Shown here: piece by piece, positions 62,915-64,000 of the stretch
How positions within the stretch are numbered: the first letter of the stretch is position 1
How the letters are laid out: every line of letters starts with the position of its first letter
DNA from: Shewanella algicola
Lineage (GTDB): Bacteria; Pseudomonadota; Gammaproteobacteria; Enterobacterales; Shewanellaceae
NCBI RefSeq assembly: GCF_014648035.1
Contig: NZ_BMQI01000014.1
Location: 1-64,000, forward strand
Length of the DNA stretch: 64,000 bases
Direction: 5' to 3'
Translations under genes and position numbers: made by a program
The notes under the pieces: model-generated
What the model was told of the DNA's origin: nothing
The model's database searches: none
What the model saw: the letters and a program-made list of their open reading frames with translations, nothing else

Positions 62915-63088
62915 ATGGATACAAATAAGTTATTACTGGTAATTATCGCAATTTTGCTACCACCGTTAGCCGTTTTTTTGAAAAAAGGCTTAGGTAAAGA
63001 TCTATTGATTAATGTGTTATTGTGTTTTTTCTTTTTTATTCCGGGTTTAATCCACGCACTTTGGGTTGTGCTACAAGAGGATCTATAA
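62915..63088 (+). CDS. Small PMP3/YqaE-like membrane protein
   Basis: 57 residues, MDTNKLLLVIIAILLPPLAV then FLKKGLGKDLLINVLLCFFF and FIPGLIHALWVVLQEDL. Two hydrophobic hairpin segments joined by a basic loop, with LLPPLAV and FIPGLIHALWVV, are the marks of the Pmp3/UPF0057 family. These small proteins are linked to membrane potential and salt or cold stress. AAGGA lies seven bases before the ATG. Confidence 0.88.
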   Translation: MDTNKLLLVIIAILLPPLAVFLKKGLGKDLLINVLLCFFFFIPGLIHALWVVLQEDL

Positions 63089-63206
63089 CCATTTCAAAGT
63101 GGTAATGGTTCAGCAGATTGGTTAATCGCAATCACTCGATCTCATTAGAGATTATGCGGCATAAGCGTTATAATGAGCAACTTATCGAGTCGATGATGTA
63201 ATCACT

Positions 63207-63377
63207 ATGAACCGTAAAAAGAAAATCAATCAAACCCTTAAGGCCAAAGCCAAAAAAGCCAATGCTAAATTGCATAGCACCAATAAACCGGCTTACGTGT
63301 CAAAAGCTGAACGTGAAAGATTAGCACAACAAGCTTTGCTTAACGGCGACGTTAATCAATGCTCTACAGAGCAGTAG
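63207..63377 (+). CDS. DUF2986 family small basic protein
   Basis: 56 residues. The N-terminus MNRKKKINQTLKAKAKKANA then KLHSTNKPAYVSKAERERLA is the DUF2986 pattern of marine gamma-proteobacteria. It is strongly basic in its first half, so nucleic acid binding is possible, but no function is known. No strong ribosome site is seen. Confidence 0.75.
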   Translation: MNRKKKINQTLKAKAKKANAKLHSTNKPAYVSKAERERLAQQALLNGDVNQCSTEQ

Positions 63378-63429
63378 AGGGACGACACCGAGCTAGCGCT
63401 TCTCGTCCTCTCGCTGCAGTAGGCCTTCT

Positions 63430-64000
63430 CTAACGCTTAGGCTGGGGGTTACCGCATATTTTACATTGCACCTGTTTAGGCAGTTTTAGCTCTCTGAACT
63501 CCATTGTCATGGCATCAACCATTAACAACTTTCCTGCCAATGGTTTGCCTAACCCGCTAATAACCTTAATGGCTTCAGTAGCTTGAATACAACCGATCAT
63601 TCCTACAACCGGCGCTAAAATCCCCGATTCCACACAGGTTAATTGCTGCTCGCCAAATAGCGCGCTAAAGCACTGATAGCAAGGGGTGTCGGTTTGATAA
63701 TCAAATACGGTTACTGTGCCTTCCATCCGAATGGCTGCGGCAGAAACCAATGGCACTTTATGGTTAAAGCAGCTTCTATTTAACTGTTCGCGCACGACAA
63801 CATTGTCTGTGCAGTCAAGCACAAAACTGTGCTGGCTAACGAGCTGATTAATTTCATCGTCATCTAACAATTTATTGATAGCGTTGATGGTAATCAACGG
63901 ATTAAGTTGAGCCAAGGTTTGTTTGGCCGAATCAACTTTGGCCTGACCAACATTGGCATCAAAGTGCAGTACTTGGCGTTGTAAGTTAGACAGTTCAACA
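63430..64000 (-). CDS. moeB: Molybdopterin-synthase adenylyltransferase (5' part outside window)
   Basis: The 190 residues present run from VELSNLQRQVLHFDANVGQA at the right edge to the stop at 63430, so the start and the ATP-binding N-terminus lie beyond the window. FVLDCTDNVVVREQLN, SAAAIRMEGTVTVFDYQ, CYQC and the final CKIC (zinc ligands) identify MoeB or its close relative ThiF; the residues follow MoeB. It activates the MoaD C-terminus with ATP. A moeA may lie upstream of it, but that cannot be seen. Confidence 0.92.
   Translation of the reverse strand, partial: VELSNLQRQVLHFDANVGQAKVDSAKQTLAQLNPLITINAINKLLDDDEINQLVSQHSFVLDCTDNVVVREQLNRSCFNHKVPLVSAAAIRMEGTVTVFDYQTDTPCYQCFSALFGEQQLTCVESGILAPVVGMIGCIQATEAIKVISGLGKPLAGKLLMVDAMTMEFRELKLPKQVQCKICGNPQPKR

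Noticed and set aside
1-64000. CRISPR arrays, insertion sequences, prophage, integrons and tRNA genes
   Set aside because: I looked for evenly spaced short repeats, transposase or integrase motifs and cloverleaf patterns and saw none. The only repeats are the 5S array and the paralogous fdh operons.

Overview
The window is typical chromosomal DNA of a gamma-proteobacterium and very probably a Shewanella. The evidence is gene content and order: duplicated formate dehydrogenase operons preceded by DUF3305, DUF3306, four-cluster ferredoxin and TorD-like genes; a moa-mod cluster; rlmF, yqhD, rhtA and ubiC homologues; and degenerate 5S rRNA ends that look like the 3' half of a Shewanella 5S gene. 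The base composition is AT-leaning, as in the cold-adapted or marine members of the genus. I see no prophage, insertion sequence, CRISPR array, tRNA gene or plasmid function. Gene calls below rest on reading protein motifs, with no database search.

Layout. 1-432: a tandem array of 5S rRNA 3'-end remnants, each followed by a strong terminator, so an rRNA operon probably ends just left of the window. 566-7172: a GGDEF/EAL protein with degenerate motifs, a PldB-like hydrolase, a DUF885 lipoprotein and adenosine deaminase. 7295-12112: hemN with a probable FNR-type promoter, an NRDE/TANGO2-like gene, a ZIP-like/permease membrane protein and yhgN. 12302-17705: a lipoprotein and an M6 protease with a GlyGly-CTERM tail, ubiC, a FliL-like protein and rlmF. 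17715-27405: divergent fdhD and the first formate dehydrogenase operon, with a sigma-54 promoter match. 27595-30782: a small protein, an EcsC-family protein, a formate/nitrite-type channel and an alpha/beta hydrolase. 30862-35990: the second formate dehydrogenase operon, with an FNR-type promoter. 36037-51155: mixed housekeeping, transport and signalling genes, including yqhD with a divergent AraC regulator, yqfB, a HemN-like radical SAM protein, a MOSC protein and a chemoreceptor. 51155-58131: ETF-ubiquinone oxidoreductase, then a Moco riboswitch, moaACDE and modABC. 58268-64000: a PepSY-like protein with a two-component system, an RluA-family pseudouridine synthase, a diguanylate cyclase, two very small genes and the 3' part of moeB.

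The main theme is molybdenum/tungsten-dependent formate oxidation. ModABC imports the oxyanion. MoaACDE and MoeB make the pterin cofactor, with the moa genes behind a Moco-sensing leader. FdhD supplies sulfur to the cofactor. A TorD-type chaperone and Tat signals deliver the catalytic subunits to the periplasm. The FdhABC complexes pass electrons to the quinone pool, and an FNT channel may move formate or a similar anion. The two fdh operons are paralogous but appear to be controlled differently (sigma-54 against FNR), and short DNA blocks identical between them suggest gene conversion.

The least explained parts are the 5S/terminator array, the TPR membrane protein with an unnamed C-terminal domain (39791-41641), the secreted proteins next to it, the DUF3305/DUF3306/ferredoxin trio, and the ZIP-permease fusion. 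I did not find a clearly new multi-gene defence or mobile system.
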